From Toxorhynchites rutilus septentrionalis (lineage: Eukaryota; Arthropoda; Insecta; Diptera; Culicidae), in assembly GCF_029784135.1 (NCBI RefSeq), contig NC_073745.1, positions 197,373,807 to 197,437,806 on the forward strand: a DNA stretch of 64,000 nt, in the 5' to 3' direction. The position numbers and the translations under genes were made by a program. Shown in pieces: positions 1-10,844 of this stretch. The notes beneath the pieces are model-generated. The model made no database searches and was not told the origin of the DNA. It saw only the letters and a list, made by a program, of their open reading frames with translations. Numbering within the stretch: position 1 is the first letter of the stretch; the number at the start of each line of letters is the position of its first letter.

Positions 1-117
1 AACGTTAAAAAAAAATTGTTTTCATTACAATTGAAAAGAAAATATTACGATTCTATACCTGATCAAAATACCATTGAACTGACGTTGGACTGACAAATGA
101 CCCCGTGTTGAACAAAT

Positions 118-373
118 CAAGACGGGTCTATGGTACTAGGTGAGGCCGTTTCGTCACTAAGTTGGTTAGGGGAGCGGTATATGAAAACAGCACGGAAGAA
201 AGTAGAAGGGGAATTATTTGCTTGTAGCGTGAAAGAGACAGACTGATCACGAGCGAGCTTCGGCAATAGCGTATTGTGTTTTGTTTACAAACAAAACACA
301 GTAGACTTCCAAGGTGGCTGAAGAGTGGTTTTAGCAAGTTGGCCCACCTTAGTATATACTTCTAGGCGCCTTG
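118..373. mobile_element. 256-bp hAT-type MITE, copy A
   Basis: Non-coding element whose ends read CAAGACGGG on the left and CGCCTTG on the right, so the termini are a short imperfect inverted repeat (CAAGRCG). It is flanked by the exact 8-bp direct repeat gaacaaat (110-117 and 374-381), the duplication size of hAT transposases. A second copy of identical length lies at 18554-18809 and a fragment at 62355-62456. Inside is a perfect inverted repeat with 11-bp arms (GTGTTTTGTTT) and a 2-nt spacer at 276-299. Open frames across it are repeat sequence, not genes. Confidence 0.85.
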
Positions 374-927
374 GAACAAATTACATATATGTATGTTTAG
401 GGTATATGTTAAATCAACGATGAACCGACCGCATATACAGCGTCATACTGGCCGGTTTGACATTTGTTTACCATTGTTATTGTGTAATGTGTACGAATAA
501 TTCGTATTGCAAAAATTTACTCACCATTGGTAAAATTTACCAAAAAAAACGTCATATATACTAATTTTTCCTTAGAGTGTTTTCGCTCGAAATCCACGCG
601 GAATCTAACCTTTATCGATCACAATCGATCAATTTTTAGATCGTTAAAACATTCAAACATACTTATTTTTTAATAAACAGCCAAAATATTCACTGGAAAT
701 AATTTGTATGTCAGAACAACCTTTGCCGGGTCAGCTAGTTAACTATATTAAATCCGGGCGCCCCTCGTAGCGAATCCAAAACAATCCATTGAGAAGCGTC
801 AAATAGATCAATACCTCTGTGTTAACGAGTTTCCACCGAATTCGTCCGTGATAAAATGCATGATTTAGTTCGTAATTCGTTGCGTTATATGTAGCTGAAT
901 AATAGTTAGTTTGTCTTCCGTGTTTAG
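374..927. other. AT-rich spacer with a Helitron-like 3' end
   Basis: No gene is visible. At 725-738 the sequence ends GCCGGGTCAGCTAG followed by T, the same 3' terminus seen at 45077-45091, which fits a Helitron end (CTRR followed by T). The rest of that element would lie to the left and is not recognisable. The first exon and promoter of the p24 gene should be here or beyond the window edge, but I cannot place them. Confidence 0.45.
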
Positions 928-1664
928 GCCTTGTCGATACTATGGATTTTTACCTTGCTGCTCCCGGAAGTAATTGGTTTCCAGAAAGAGATGACTATTA
1001 TCATTTCACCGGGTGGAAAAGACTGCTTCCATGAGAATGGTCAAGCGGGCCAGACAGTTGATATAGACTACCAAGTGATTGATGGTTCCCACGGTGATCT
1101 GGATATAAACTTCGATCTTTCGGACTCTACTGGGAGAATCATATTTGCGGATTATAAAAAATCTGATAACATTCATCGCCACAAGCTACCACAAGACACA
1201 GAGCTAACGTTCTGTTTCAACAACGAATTCAGTCGTATCAATAGTAAAACTGTGTTTTTCGAGTTAATTATCGAAAAAGAAGATGAGGATGCCGGCTGGA
1301 GTAATTTCGATATTTTGGAGGGTTTGAGCCCGGAAGAGTTCTACGACATGAAGGTGCAAGATATTGAAGATATTATCAAGGTACGATTCTGATCGACAAC
1401 AATACTTCTGCCAAACTAATGAAATCTCTTTTCCTTGAATAGCGCGTGAGGAACAATCTCACAAAGGCTAGACAATTTCAGGATATCTTGCGTTCGCACG
1501 AAGCGCGTGATCGTAATATAGCGGAGGAAAATTACTTCAAAGTGAACGCCTGGTCCTTCTTCCAGATTTTTATCATGATTAGCGTTGGGTTTCTACAGGT
1601 GGTCATGGTGAAAAGTCTTTTCGATACCCAATCCAAGGCACATAGAATCTGGAGTAAAATGTGA
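928..1664 (+). CDS. p24/TMED family cargo receptor (p24-gamma-like), first exon missing
   Basis: Type I membrane protein of the early secretory pathway; p24 proteins cycle between ER and Golgi in COPI/COPII vesicles and help load cargo. Two exons are visible, 928-1380 and 1443-1664, joined in phase across a 62-nt intron (donor gtacga, acceptor ttgaatag). The joined frame gives 224 residues: the end of a signal peptide (1-17), a GOLD domain with the paired cysteines C33 and C96, a charged coiled-coil stretch (about 120-183), one membrane span (about 187-207) and a short basic cytosolic tail. A TAG stop at 925-927 coincides with a splice acceptor (tgtttag), so the start codon must be in an upstream exon that I cannot find; the TTG at 931 is not the start. 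The tail KSLFD and overall order resemble TMED1/TMED5 (gamma). Family assignment is strong, the subfamily less so. Confidence 0.88.
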
Positions 1665-2003
1665 AATGTACATTATTCCTTATGTCAAGTCTCACTTCTT
1701 ACATCGGTCTCCCATTACACGAGTTGGTTAGCTATCGTAATTAATTATGCGAAACATCGGTGAAAGTGCCATAAAAAGGGCGAAGTATAATTAGAAGCAA
1801 AGATAAAATCTTATGAATACCAAAGCAATTGTAAGTAAGCATGTGAAATCAAGAATTGGGCCGCATCCTGCCTGTTTTAAATAAAACGTTCTCTCTTATG
1901 AATAGTTGAGAAAATGCTACCATTTCATCCTTGTTGGGTGTGAACCACTGCGTCCTATCCAACACTTCTTGTCTGATAAAGTTTGTGAACGTAACGAATA
2001 CTC
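1665..2003. other. p24 3' region, no further gene
   Basis: Directly downstream of the p24 stop codon. An AATAAA motif occurs near 1879, which could serve the p24 transcript. Nothing else is recognisable. Confidence 0.4.
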
Positions 2004-2330
2004 TTGTTAGCAATGTCTATGTTGTTTGACGAGAGAAATTCTAAAAGACTCGACTCGGTTGTGAATGTCGGTACTTCCCCACATAGTGTGATGAGCGTTG
2101 GCATCACAGCCGATGACGAAATTTTTGTTGATTTCCCTGCAGTAGTTTACAAACGCCGCAACCTCTTGAGAGGGAACATCAGGAAAGTAACCCGAGGCAC
2201 TCATGATGTCGGATCTTCCCTTGTCGGTTGGAACTTCCACTTAGACCGCGACGATGTCATTTTGAATGAACTTTGTGATAGGAATGCATTTAATATTTGC
2301 ATTGACTAAGACAGCAGCAGGAGAGTCATG
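2004..2330 (-). pseudogene. LINE endonuclease domain fragment
   Basis: The minus strand encodes a piece of an apurinic-like endonuclease of a non-LTR retrotransposon: the segment FVIGCDANAHHTMWGS (within 2007-2240) is the GD.NAHH.LWGS motif that holds catalytic Asp and His residues in jockey/I-type elements. Only about 100 residues remain, with no start and no reverse transcriptase nearby on this strand. It is a relic that ends just left of the mariner insertion. Confidence 0.75.
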
Positions 2331-3240
2331 CTTGTCAACTTGAGCTTGGGTAGACTTTTCAATGCTTTTATTGCTTTTATCGGAAAATTTCAAAACGTAG
2401 CTTCGGGGTGAAATTGATCAATCTAGGTTTTTCATGATTTTCTAACGGGTGTTCAATAATAAATGAGAATTATTTCAATACCTTTCTGTAAAAAAAGTAA
2501 AGATCATCATTTTTTTACCGAGAGAATTGCTCTCTGAGCTCCCTAGAAACGGGTTGCTCGCAGCGTTGCCATTGTTCCAGTTTGAACTGGATTCTTCCAG
2601 TTTTTTTTTCTCAACCCAGTCAAACAGTTAAATCCTGAAATCTTCCAGTTTTTCGAAATATCCAGTTTTATCCAGTTTTTCATATGTATGCTTTATTTTT
2701 ATCCTTGAATTCACAATGTATGAATATTATCCCTCTCAGGGTCGCCACAATAAAATCTGTGTTTTTAATCTAAAAAAATCTCGGGTATGTTTTCATTCAA
2801 ATTTATTTTTTTTCGAACTTTCTTCGTTGAAACATTTGACGATTCCGCAGATAGTCTAAAATGTCATTTTTCTACCTCGACCAGTTCAGTAGCTCCTGTT
2901 TCCACAACTTCAACACCGATGTAGATATATATGGCTTCTTTAGACAGGTTGTCGACTCAAACCCCGAAAAAAAATCCCTGATTTTCCATCAATTTTTCAG
3001 AATAAACCAGTTGTAGACTAGTAACTAAATTTCTACTAGTTATGTAGTTATATCTATAGTATCTTAGAATGAATGAATTGTTTGTGATTTTTGATTGCAT
3101 TTCACGAAACTATTACGATTTTAACGAAACTATTTTTTTTTTCAATCTAAGGGCTTCCTTCCATGCGTTTTCCAAAATATCCTTCGTTTCACCTCGAGAA
3201 ATTTCACTTCTGCTTCTAGTAGCCGTTTCATTATTTTGTA

Positions 3241-3675
3241 TCATTTGATGCAAAAGCTCTTTTTGGGCTTTCCTTGCCTTCTAAAAGAAGTGAATGAAAA
3301 TTTATCGATAATCTGTTTTTCTCTTATGTAATTTGAATTAATTATTTCGACTTTTTTATTTATGTTATCCCTCCAACGTGAAACACATGTTGCATTGCAC
3401 AATAGTATAGTATCTACTGATACGTCCAAATTTTGATAGGAGTTAATGACGGAAAGGTCAAGAGAGGATACGATTTTCGTCGTAGGATACATCAACGCTT
3501 CACAAGTTTTAAAAATAGTGCGTTTAACATCCCTTCGCATCCCGGATGAAATTGCAAGATATATTTCTTTGGTACCATTAAACTTTCTAATTAATTCAAT
3601 ATTTAAAATTATAATCGACGGAATTGCATTTTTCCCTAATTGGTGACGAAATTCCCTGATATTTCCTGATTTCAA
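3241..3675 (-). pseudogene. Unrecognised open frame inside the hAT element
   Basis: A 144-residue open frame on the strand of the transposase remnant, downstream of it. It contains a basic C-terminal stretch but no motif that I recognise. It may be a degraded part of the hAT transposase C-terminus or chance; base composition is like the surrounding AT-rich element. Confidence 0.3.
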
Positions 3676-3731
3676 GAATATTCCAGGTAGTCGCTGTTAG
3701 ATGCTGTTCAAAATTTCCTTAGATTTGTGTA

Positions 3732-4058
3732 TTATTGTGGGCATACATTGTTCAAGAGAGAAAGATAAATTGTTGTGGTTTCCGAATTAATCTGAGTAAA
3801 TTCGGGCGTTTCAGTTTGTTTGTTCGACTTAATAATCAATAGCGAAACGTTTAACAAAACACATGTTTGGTCTTCGAGTCGTTCAAATGATTCAAAATCA
3901 CTATTTGGTTTTGGCCGTAATTGAACCTGGAGGTTACGTTTAACGACAGATTCCAGCAAAAGCCATCTTGTTGCGAACGAATTCAGTATTTTCAACATGG
4001 GATAGATCTGACACGGTCTTGTCTGTGTTAGGGAAGCTCTATTTTCAACGCTATTCAC
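3732..4058 (-). pseudogene. hAT transposase fragment
   Basis: The minus frame includes the segment FATRWLLLESVVKRNL, which matches the TRWLS....V.RIL pattern found in many hAT transposases just before the insertion domain. Only about 100 residues are readable; catalytic residues and the C-terminal dimerisation domain are not visible. Consistent with the hAT ends at 2561 and 4722. Confidence 0.55.
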
Positions 4059-4766
4059 TATTTGCCATCAACTATACGAAATTTAATAATTAAATTTATG
4101 ATTAAATTTTATTTTAAAAAATATCAAAAATATCCCTCATGAAATGATATGTTATTTTCACTTCCTAAATGTTCCCGAAAACGTAATCCAACATCAAAAC
4201 GTGTCGATAGTACTTTCAAATATTTCAAATCCTTAAAACAAGACTTTTGAAATGAAAATGTATTTTCACGACACTGTGAGCGCACTTGCGAGGCTCACAT
4301 TGCTGTGCTTTAAATATAAAAAGATAAAGAGTGTTATTTATTGTAACGCTAACCGATGACGCAGATTTTTTCTATGAATATCAGATGTACTAGATCTTCC
4401 AAAACATTCTGAAGTCAAAACCAATTGGTCTACCATTGAGTTTATATAAATATCAGATATTATAGGTCCTCCAAATCAATCTAAAGTTCAGAAGATCATA
4501 GAGCTCCATATGAATATAAAAAATAAGGATACCTCATTTCTGATATTGATACCAAAATTCAAAGGAAAATCTATTACTCAAGCATTGAAATGGATAAAAA
4601 ATCTTTTTAGATAAATCAAAGCCGACTTTCTTAAAATAAACCGGTTTTACAAGATCCAGTTTTCTTCCAGTTTTTTTAAGAGCAATCTTCCAGTTTTTTG
4701 AAAAATATTATTGGCAACCCTGGTTGCTCGTTTATTTTCGCTCGGGTGCTGTCAGTTCGATCCAAG

Positions 4767-5709
4767 ATGACGTCTAAACAACGAGCACTCCGTGAGCGCG
4801 TTCTACGATTTTTCGAAACGTGTGAAAGTTAAGGAAAAAAGTTTACAGTAGACCCCTTTCGGGATGAAAATGTGCCGGTGAACACTGACATCCCGGAACG
4901 TCGAGCGGAAGACCGGTAATGGCCGTCTGGCGAAGATCATGACGAAAAAGAAGAAGGATTCTGAAAAAGCTGTTCGAAAACAAGGATAGTACGAGTTTGC
5001 GTGACGCCGGCCGAAAATTTCGCTGCTCCCATTTCTACATCCACAGAACCCTCAAGTAAGAGGGCTAGTCCCCAGAGGATGAGCAGATCTTAGTGCCGAT
5101 GGATGACGAAGGATTATCACGGGACGTCGATCGTGCTGTACAAGTTATTTTCCGCTGTCAAAGTCTTACATTCCTGGCAATGACCGGCACTATACCAGCG
5201 ACAAGGTGTGCACACCCCTCGGGATGAAGTACAAATACAAGCGCAAGCATAAGTAAGAAAGTTATGCTGTATATTGCAATATCCGATAAAGGGATTTGGA
5301 GGCCCTGGTTTAACAAGCCGAGCGAACCTGCCATCAACCAGAAGGTGTACCAGGAGGAGTGCCCGGAGAAGATTCTGGTTTCGTTCTCATAGGAGCATCA
5401 TTCTGATGGGAAGTACGTCTTCTGGCCGGACAAGATGTCTTCCCATTTACCATTAAGACGTTGGCTTACTTCGAGAACAAACAGAAACCGTACGTACCTA
5501 AGAAACGGAACCCGATCAACTTGGCCCAGTGCCGTTCGATCGAGGATTTTCTCGGTTCCCTCACTGCCCTGGTGTACAAGAATAATTGGCGGGCGACGGA
5601 CACCAAGCAACTGACCACGAGGATTCGAAATTGCATCCGAAAGATGGATGTCAGTGTCGTCCAGCGCTCTTGTGAGAGCATCTCTACCATGTTGCGTCGT
5701 ACGGCTTAG
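4767..5709 (+). pseudogene. Decayed D37E mariner transposase
   Basis: The gene starts with a readable helix-turn-helix region after ATG at 4767 and ends with a long intact piece at about 5461-5709 that contains the block KKRNPINLAQCRSIEDFLG, where the RPIEDFWG-like motif bears the last catalytic acid in mosquito ITmD37E transposases. In between are several stops and frame changes. The copy cannot make transposase. The family name is from memory of mosquito elements. Confidence 0.75.
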
Positions 5710-5839
5710 CACGCTTTGCAAACATTCACTGACTTTTTTTAAAGAACAATAGTTATGTTTTTAATAAAAAATACTGAATTGCTTGAAATATTTTTTTCTA
5801 TATCACTGAAGAAATTCTCATTTTTTATTGAACACCCAT

Positions 5840-6309
5840 TAGTATGACAACTGCATAGAAAATCACGATCATTTGAATGATAATACAAGGGTTTGAGAAT
5901 ATAACAACTTTATTTAATCCACCTAAATATGCGGTCATGTCTTTTCATAACTCGATTTAACAGATTTGCAGGTCACCCGGATACCATAATGGTTATCCTA
6001 ATGTGCCCAGAAATCCTTGGAACGGTCACCAATGAACTAGTTTTGACGAACCAAGAAGTTCGATATGTCGAATAATGGAATTCGGTTGTGGTCTTCCGCG
6101 GTGCTTTTTTGTAAAAAGTTTTTTTTCTCATTTGTTACAATGGTAATTACAAGTATTTCAATTAATAAAGTATCGAATAGGAGTGAATTAATATATTTCA
6201 CGTCTATAGTTATGTGATGTGTTGAAAATATGTTACTTTACCATAGTTAAAAATGTAAACGAAAATGCTATTGTGAAAAATTAATTTCCATTGAGTGGTT
6301 TGTTGAGAA
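5840..6309. other. Spacer, no feature recognised
   Basis: AT-rich sequence between the mariner right end and the first LINE remnant. No splice-supported gene or repeat end seen. Confidence 0.4.
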
Positions 6310-9133
6310 TCGTGGACCTCGACTAGATTTACCACTTAAGATCCAGATTTTGTAGTGACGTTACTCTCGTCACTCTCATCCTCCGGCGACTCACAACGAG
6401 TCGGAGTGTTGAGGATGGAAGAGGAACAGAACATCCGCAGATGCGTAACTCAGCCCAACATTCTCTTCTACTACTTTTACCTGAGAGGCTTACGTACGGA
6501 AACAACTGAGCTTCACTTGATGCTTTCGTCATTTGATTACGATACTCTGGTTCTAACCGGAACCTGGCTTCGAGCGAACATTCAGGACTGTGAGCTATCG
6601 TCGGATTACCAACTCTTCCGTTGTGACCGTAATCGTGATACCAGCGAGCTTTCCAGAGGTGGGCCCTCTTGTGTTACCTTTAGTGAGTCTTCAGTTCCGC
6701 TACTAGAGATAGACCAACAATTGGTCGATCAATGCAACTCGATCGTCACGTCTCATTGCGAATCTTCTCCACAACCGAATTTCAGGCTTTGTGACTACAG
6801 CTTATTGAACAACGTCTTGTCTACTATCGACTGGCAACAAACCTTGACTGGAGACTCGATGGATGCATTGGATGATCGTTTCTATGCCAAATTATATGAA
6901 ATCGTTTACGCACGGGTGGAATCCTAAATTACGCAACATACGGAATGTACTGCACAAATTGCAAAAGCCCGTTGGAATTTTGAAAGTTCGTAAAATCCCA
7001 GCTGTCTAGTAACCGTATTCCGGTCACATTGAAATTCGGTGGGATCACTGCTAGCACTCCTCTTGACGATGCTAACTTGTTCGCGAAGTTTTTCAAATCA
7101 GTCTACAACATACAATCACCCACCGTTGCGTCCAACGAGTTTCAGTCGCATACAGGAGTATGACTTCAATATTACAACGCTACAGTTATCACCAGACGAC
7201 GTCATGGAAGCGTCAGGGTAGATGGCATTTCTCCGTCTTTTTAGAAATATTGTGGCAGATAATCGAAATCAAGTTGAGAGCTACCGTGGAATATCGCTTC
7301 TTTGCAGCATGACCAACGAAACTTTAGTCCACAACACCCATTATAACGAGGTTCATCCCGTAATAACTGAGTTTCAACACGGATTCGTCTAGCACCGTAC
7401 TTTTACCACAAATTTGATGTGCTACACCAATACACTGTTCCGTGAGGTCGAATCCCGTAGGCAGGTTGATCCCATCTACATTGATTTCTAGAAATCATTC
7501 TACACCGTGCCACACCAATATGCAATCGGAAAATTAAAAGCCATGGGATTTCTAACTTGGCTGGTTGAGTGGATTTCATCCTACTTAATCGACCTACGAA
7601 AAGGTTTTGGGGACGATTGTGAAGGAACAGTTGATGGCATATGTGGAACGTGGCGGAACTTTGATGGAAGAGCAATCCGGTTTTAGGAAACATCACTCTT
7701 GTGAATCAGCCTTGAACTTATTACTCTTAAAGTGGAAGCAGCACATAGAGCAAGGAAAAATAATTCTTGCTGTTTTTGTAGATCTTAAGCGAGCCTTCGA
7801 AACAATTGATCGGGAGAAGCTGAAAAGAGTGCTGAGGCGCATCGGTATCCGTGGGACCGTGCTGGATTGGCTTCACAGCTATCTAGAAAATCGTGTACAA
7901 GTGACAAAATATAACAGCCTCACAATCCGATCGGCCTGGGTTCAATCCCAGCTGGCGTCGTTGGGATTTTCTGAGGCGAAAAATCTCTGGTTACGTCTTC
8001 CTTCGGAGCGGAAGTAAAAGAAGTTGGCCCGGCTCATGAGTTGTTGAGTCTGATAGGTAGGAACAGGTGGAGTCGCCTCCCTGATGTCGGTGATTGGCAC
8101 TAAAGTGGCGGAAATAGGCCGACGAAAAAATAAGCGAAGATAAAAAAAAAAAAGTGACAAAATACAACGGTTGCATATCACCAGCAGCAGAAGTAAACTT
8201 AGGTGTTCCACAAGGTAGTGTGCTTGGACCATTGTTGTTTATATTGTATATAAACGATGTGAAATTGATTCTGGAAGATGCTGAAATCAATCTCTTTGCC
8301 GACGATACAGTACCGTTTGTCGTTGCAGACAGTTTCGACGAGTGCTTCAATAAAATGAATCATGAGCTGAACATGTTTTCGGAGTGGTTAAAATAGAGGA
8401 GGCTTAAGCTGAACGTTACCAAGACAAAATTCATGGTTGTTACTACACGGTTGAGTACTAATATAGATAGAACAATTCAAATTGACGGTGAGGAAATTCA
8501 GAGAGTAGAGTCAATGAAGTATTTCGGAGTTATGTTGGACGGAAAATTGAATTTTAACGAGCACATTAACTATACAATACGTAAGGCCGCCCAAAAGTTT
8601 GGTGTACTGTGCAGAGTCAATCGCTTCCTGACAACAGATGCGAAAATTATGGTCTACAAATCACTCCTCACTTTGATTATTGTGCTTCCATTCTGTTCCT
8701 CGCGACGAAACAACAAAGGAGAAGGATTCAGATCCTCCAGAATAAGGTGATGCGTTCAATTTTATGTTGTGATCGGCTGACACCAAGAATAAGAATGTTA
8801 AACTGTCTGCAATGGATGTCTATTCGACAACGAATCGAGTTTAACACATTAGTTTTTGTATACCGTGTGACGAAAGGAATGGCTCCACAATACTTGAGAA
8901 GCACGGTAGTGTATGAAAGAGATGTGCATCGCTACGAAACAAGGCAAGCAGGAGATCTTAGATTGCAGAATTTTAAAAAGACGTGCACACAAAATTCCCT
9001 ATTTTACAAGGGTTATAATTTATTTAACCAACTTCCAGAAGCCGCAAAACGGGCGAATAATTTAAGGGAATTCAAAAATATATGTAAAGTGTATGTAAAC
9101 CTTCCACACTTCAAAAGATGTGTATGTGTATGA
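6310..9133 (+). pseudogene. Non-LTR retrotransposon (CR1/L2/jockey-like) relic with SINE insertion
   Basis: Plus-strand remains of a LINE second ORF. 6450-6700 holds an endonuclease N-terminus (segment DYDTLVLTGTWL, with Thr-Gly where Thr-Glu is expected, so the catalytic Glu is lost). 7600-7913 and 8154-8750 carry reverse transcriptase: SGFRKHHSCE, the FVDLKRAF block, [13 protein letters not shown] and the active site FADDT. The C-terminal region runs to the stop at 9131-9133. Stops and frameshifts break the gene repeatedly, including TAG at 8394. A SINE splits it at 7913-8152. Clade assignment is uncertain. Confidence 0.82.
7913..8152 (+). mobile_element. tRNA-derived SINE, 5'-truncated, inserted in LINE
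   Basis: Contains the B box ggttcaatccc near 7939 and an A-rich tail at 8142-8152. It is flanked by the target duplication agtgacaaaatay (7900-7912 and 8153-8165), which restores the LINE frame when removed. The same SINE lies full-length and inverted at 60097-60370; this copy lacks the A-box half of the tRNA head. Confidence 0.88.
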
Positions 9134-9219
9134 CGTGTGCCATCTATGAAAAAAAACCTACCAAGTTCTCCATGTCGATCAACTTCACTCGCTCTTCAAC
9201 CATTCAAAATCACATAAGG

Positions 9220-9418
9220 AACACTACAAGGAAGCGTGCTTGGACCGCCGATGCTTGTTCTTTTCGTTAACGACTTGTATTCTCGTTTATCATCCTTTAA
9301 ACAAATGTTCGCCGACGACCTGAAGATGTTCCGCGTTATTGTGTCTTCAAAATTGAATGTATACATAAACGTTTCATTCGATTCGCTTTACGAAACCTCT
9401 CATGGAATGCCCCTCTAA
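9220..9418 (+). pseudogene. Second reverse transcriptase fragment
   Basis: The frame reads GTLQGSVLGPPMLVLFVNDL followed by FADDLKMF, the fingers/palm boundary and active site of a LINE reverse transcriptase. It is about 65 residues, and differs enough from the block at 8190-8310 to come from another element. No other domains are attached. Confidence 0.7.
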
Positions 9419-9623
9419 AGCCTGTTTCAGTTAGAATTTGGCATAAAGAAGTATCTTCCTCACCATAAAAGAACGTACAGAAAAGGGAGAATGTCATTTT
9501 GTAGGTGTTTTTCAATGAACTTTAAGAGAAAAAAAACATGGAAATTATTCGTCAGCTGTTCGGATGAATTTTTGAACTTTTCGTATGATAGCACCCATCA
9601 TTCTCAGCACGGTTAAGGCCGTT

Positions 9624-10033
9624 TTATATTATCAGGCACGTAGCGTAAACGGCACGTACCGACACCGGCAGACAAATACATGATGTATTCATATCATCAG
9701 GCATAGCAACTTCTCTGTACGGACCGGCAGCGCAGACGGAGCGGAGAAATGCTACTGGTGATTGAACCGATGTCGTACCGAAGAGCGACGAACGCACCCA
9801 CACCACGAACTTCGACGTTGGGTTTGTATGTATGGTGCTACTCGCCCATGTAGTTCGTGCCCGGCACCGGCAAAATATTCTTTTCGAGAATTCCTTCATA
9901 CATTTGTCTGAAGCGTGCTGTGTATGCCCGGAGTCGTTCCGCTATATATACGCATACACATTTGAAACACACGCAATAATATTTGTCTTGCATGAAACGT
10001 GCCGTGCCGGTTACGCTACGTGCCTGATAATAT
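9624..10033. mobile_element. MITE with about 31-bp inverted termini
   Basis: Left end 9624-9656 and right end 10003-10033 are inverted copies containing ATATTATCAGGCACGTAGCG. The interior is rich in short ACGTACCGG/CCGGCAC motifs that can also fold. There is no coding capacity. No convincing target duplication was found. Superfamily unknown. Confidence 0.75.
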
Positions 10034-10059
10034 AATATTACCTTTATGCTGCTAACCGT

Positions 10060-10215
10060 TTTTTTTTTTATCTGTATTATAGTGATTTTCAACTCATTTG
10101 ACTGGTTCGTCACTTTTTACTTCCATTCTTGGAAGAATGTCGGGAGTGAGAAATTGAACTCGTGACCTTTAGCGTGAGAGGCATGGATGTTACCACTACG
10201 CCAGATCGCCTCCAC
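10060..10215 (-). mobile_element. Feilai-like tRNA-derived SINE
   Basis: On the minus strand the head reads gcgtagtggtaacat (A box region) and ggtcacgagttc (B box region), then a tail ending in a T-run on the plus strand. The 13-bp target duplication tgctgctaaccgt is exact at 10047-10059 and 10216-10228. Sequence and layout match the mosquito Feilai SINE as I remember it. Confidence 0.85.
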
Positions 10216-10239
10216 TGCTGCTAACCGTGTTTGCTTTCC

Positions 10240-10803
10240 TGTTCCACTACTTTTCCATTTGAGCTGGTTTATTTTATGATTCTGTCACATTTCTTCAGTT
10301 TGCCTTTGATAATTGCCCAATATCTCTCGATGGGACGAAAAACCGGATAATTTGGTGGATTGGTAGTTTTGTCAAGGGAATCGATCTTGTTCTCCTTATA
10401 TCACTTGACGACATCCCGGTTGTAATGGTAGCTTACCAAGTCCTGCCAGAACTTCAGCGAACCTTTGTGTGATCGAATGATTACAAAATCCTGTTCTGAA
10501 GACACTCCTTCTTGTAAACTTTCCAATTCATTGTTGCTCCAGAGATGAAATTCCTTGTCTTATGTCCACAACTACACATTCTTTGCCAAAGCCAGCTTGG
10601 CAAGGTAAAATTTGTTAGCGGCTAAAAGTCCGAAATTCATTTTTACGTATGTTTAATCGTCCATCAAAATACATCCTTTGTACTTGGTCAACAGTTGCTC
10701 GTACAGCTTCCTTACACGGGTTTTGTTTCAACGTCCTATTGATGTGTTTACTGGCAATTGCAACCGCATACGAAGTCGCCGAAGTCGCTGTACTGTGGCT
10801 CAT
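10240..10803 (-). pseudogene. Decayed Tc1/mariner transposase
   Basis: The minus strand, over several frames, keeps the order of a Tc1/mariner catalytic domain: a readable piece at 10615-10803, then a Val-Lys-Phe-Trp-Gln-Asp-like motif near 10440 and the PIERYWAIIKGKLKK block near 10300-10340 that carries the last catalytic acid. Multiple stops are present. It resembles, but is not the same as, the relic at 51176-51840. Confidence 0.65.
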
Positions 10804-10844
10804 CGTGAACTTTTTCGCTTAATCCCACAAATAGATTCCGGTCA

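Larger units (their letters stand above)
2561..4722 (-). mobile_element. hAT-superfamily transposon nested in the mariner
   Basis: Ends are CAGCGTTGCCA and, in reverse complement, CAGGGTTGCCA, a typical hAT terminus. The exact 8-bp direct repeat gttgctcg flanks it at 2553-2560 and 4723-4730. Subterminal CCAGTT motifs are repeated many times near both ends, as in other hAT elements. The interior carries only remnants of a minus-strand transposase. It inserted into the already resident mariner. Confidence 0.9.
2445..5839 (+). mobile_element. Tc1/mariner (ITmD37E-like) element, interrupted by a hAT insertion
   Basis: Left end ACGGGTGTTCAATAATAAAT and right end (reverse complement) ATGGGTGTTCAATAAAAAAT form inverted termini of about 27 bp, each bordered by the dinucleotide TA (2443-2444 and 5840-5841), the mariner target duplication. 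Without the internal hAT and its duplicated target (2170 bp) the element is about 1225 bp, a normal size for this superfamily. The transposase reading frame starts at 4767 and is full of stops. Confidence 0.88.
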
